Assembly: GCA_964421865.1 (NCBI GenBank)
Contig: CAYQZH010000104.1
Location: 1 to 13,399 of the forward strand
DNA length: 13,399 bases
Source of the DNA: SBAX01 sp964421865
GTDB taxonomy: Bacteria; Planctomycetota; Phycisphaerae; UBA1845
Direction: 5' to 3'
The notes beneath the pieces are model-generated. The model was not told the origin of the DNA. It saw nothing but the letters and a program-made list of their open reading frames with translations, and did not search any database. Both the position numbers and the translations under genes were made by a program. Shown in pieces: positions 12,967 to 13,399 of this stretch. How positions within the stretch are numbered: the first letter of the stretch is position 1; each line of letters opens with the position of its first letter.

Positions 12967-13399
12967 GTGCGGCAGGGGGATCCTTTTGTGCGCGAAGGCG
13001 TGTGTACGTTGTGGAGGTTCGTCGAACCGTTGGGTGGCTGGCGGAACGTGCCGGGGACCGAGACGAAGACGGCCGTGGATGGGGCGCAGCAGGTGAAACC
13101 GTTGGTCGATGATCCTCGCTATCACGAAGCGGAACGAATCACGCTGGTGTGCGACAACCGCAATACGCACCCCTTGGCGTCGCGTTAACAGGCTTATGAA
13201 CCTGCGCAAGCGTTACGGATCGCGCGAAAGCTCGAACTGGTGCACACGCCCAAGCACGGGAGCCGGCTGAACGTGGCGGAATCGGAACTAAGCGTACTGA
13301 CCCGACCGTGTCTGGAGGGCCGCATCCCCGAACGCCAGATCGTGGTCGATGAAGCACGGGTCTGGGGCGACGATCGCAACGCACGGCAAGTCGGGGTCG
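12967..13399 (+). pseudogene. IS630-family transposase remnant (5' truncated, in-frame stop, runs off window)
   Basis: The frame encodes the C-terminal half of an IS630-type DDE transposase. Seen in order are VREGVCTLWRFVEPLGGWR, the strand AERITLVCDNRNTH with the second catalytic Asp (codon 13153-13155), and TPKHGSRLNVAESELSVL with the catalytic Glu (codon 13279-13281). The N-terminal helix-turn-helix and first Asp are missing: no transposase sequence is recognisable before about 12976 in any frame. A TAA at 13186-13188 falls where family members usually have a tyrosine (AS.Y.A), a one-base nonsense change, and the same frame then continues with clear homology to the window edge. The gene cannot make an active transposase. 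It marks an old insertion next to the lipoprotein gene. Confidence 0.88.

Noticed and set aside
1..13399. CRISPR array, rRNA gene, riboswitch or prophage cluster
   Set aside because: No regularly spaced direct repeats, no rRNA-like stretches, no purine-riboswitch-like leader before guaB or guaA, and no phage genes were seen.

Overview
The window is GC-rich bacterial chromosome. My best guess is Planctomycetota, possibly a Phycisphaerae relative. That rests on a small lipoprotein and an antitoxin-like protein whose conserved stretches I associate with that phylum, and on short leaders with few good Shine-Dalgarno sites. No 16S gene or other strong marker is present, so the placement is an inference.

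Layout. Bases 1-1361 hold the end of an ABC ATPase gene and its permease (ABC-2 type exporter). A palindromic repeat sits in the convergent gap, followed by a minus-strand FAD-dependent reductase of the geranylgeranyl-reductase type (1390-2508). A tRNA-Leu(GAG) (2702-2785) with a promoter and a likely terminator precedes a GNAT acetyltransferase. A hairpin-rich gap leads to a two-gene unit with an ATGA overlap that looks like a BrnT-like toxin and its antitoxin (3734-4308). Next come a TauE/SafE membrane permease (minus), a divergent VOC/glyoxalase protein (plus) and a bacterial-PH membrane protein (minus). Bases 6380-6987 hold an orphan antitoxin gene with a leaderless-type promoter inside a palindrome, plus the broken remains of its partner toxin.

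From 11829 down to 7050 the minus strand carries a purine-nucleotide block: guaB (IMP dehydrogenase), a small lipoprotein, a zinc-ribbon membrane protein and guaA (GMP synthase). GuaB and GuaA catalyse consecutive steps from IMP to GMP; the two envelope genes between them have no known link to purines. The gap after guaB contains a 200-bp element with 34-bp inverted termini (30 of 34 identical), which looks like a miniature inverted-repeat element. Divergent from guaB is a 321-aa lipoprotein gene. The right edge is an IS630-type transposase remnant with an in-frame stop.

The most interesting items are the MITE-like element (10101-10300), the antitoxin with a decayed toxin (6380-6987), and the uncharacterised envelope genes between guaB and guaA. 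I found no CRISPR array, rRNA gene, riboswitch or large novel multi-gene system.
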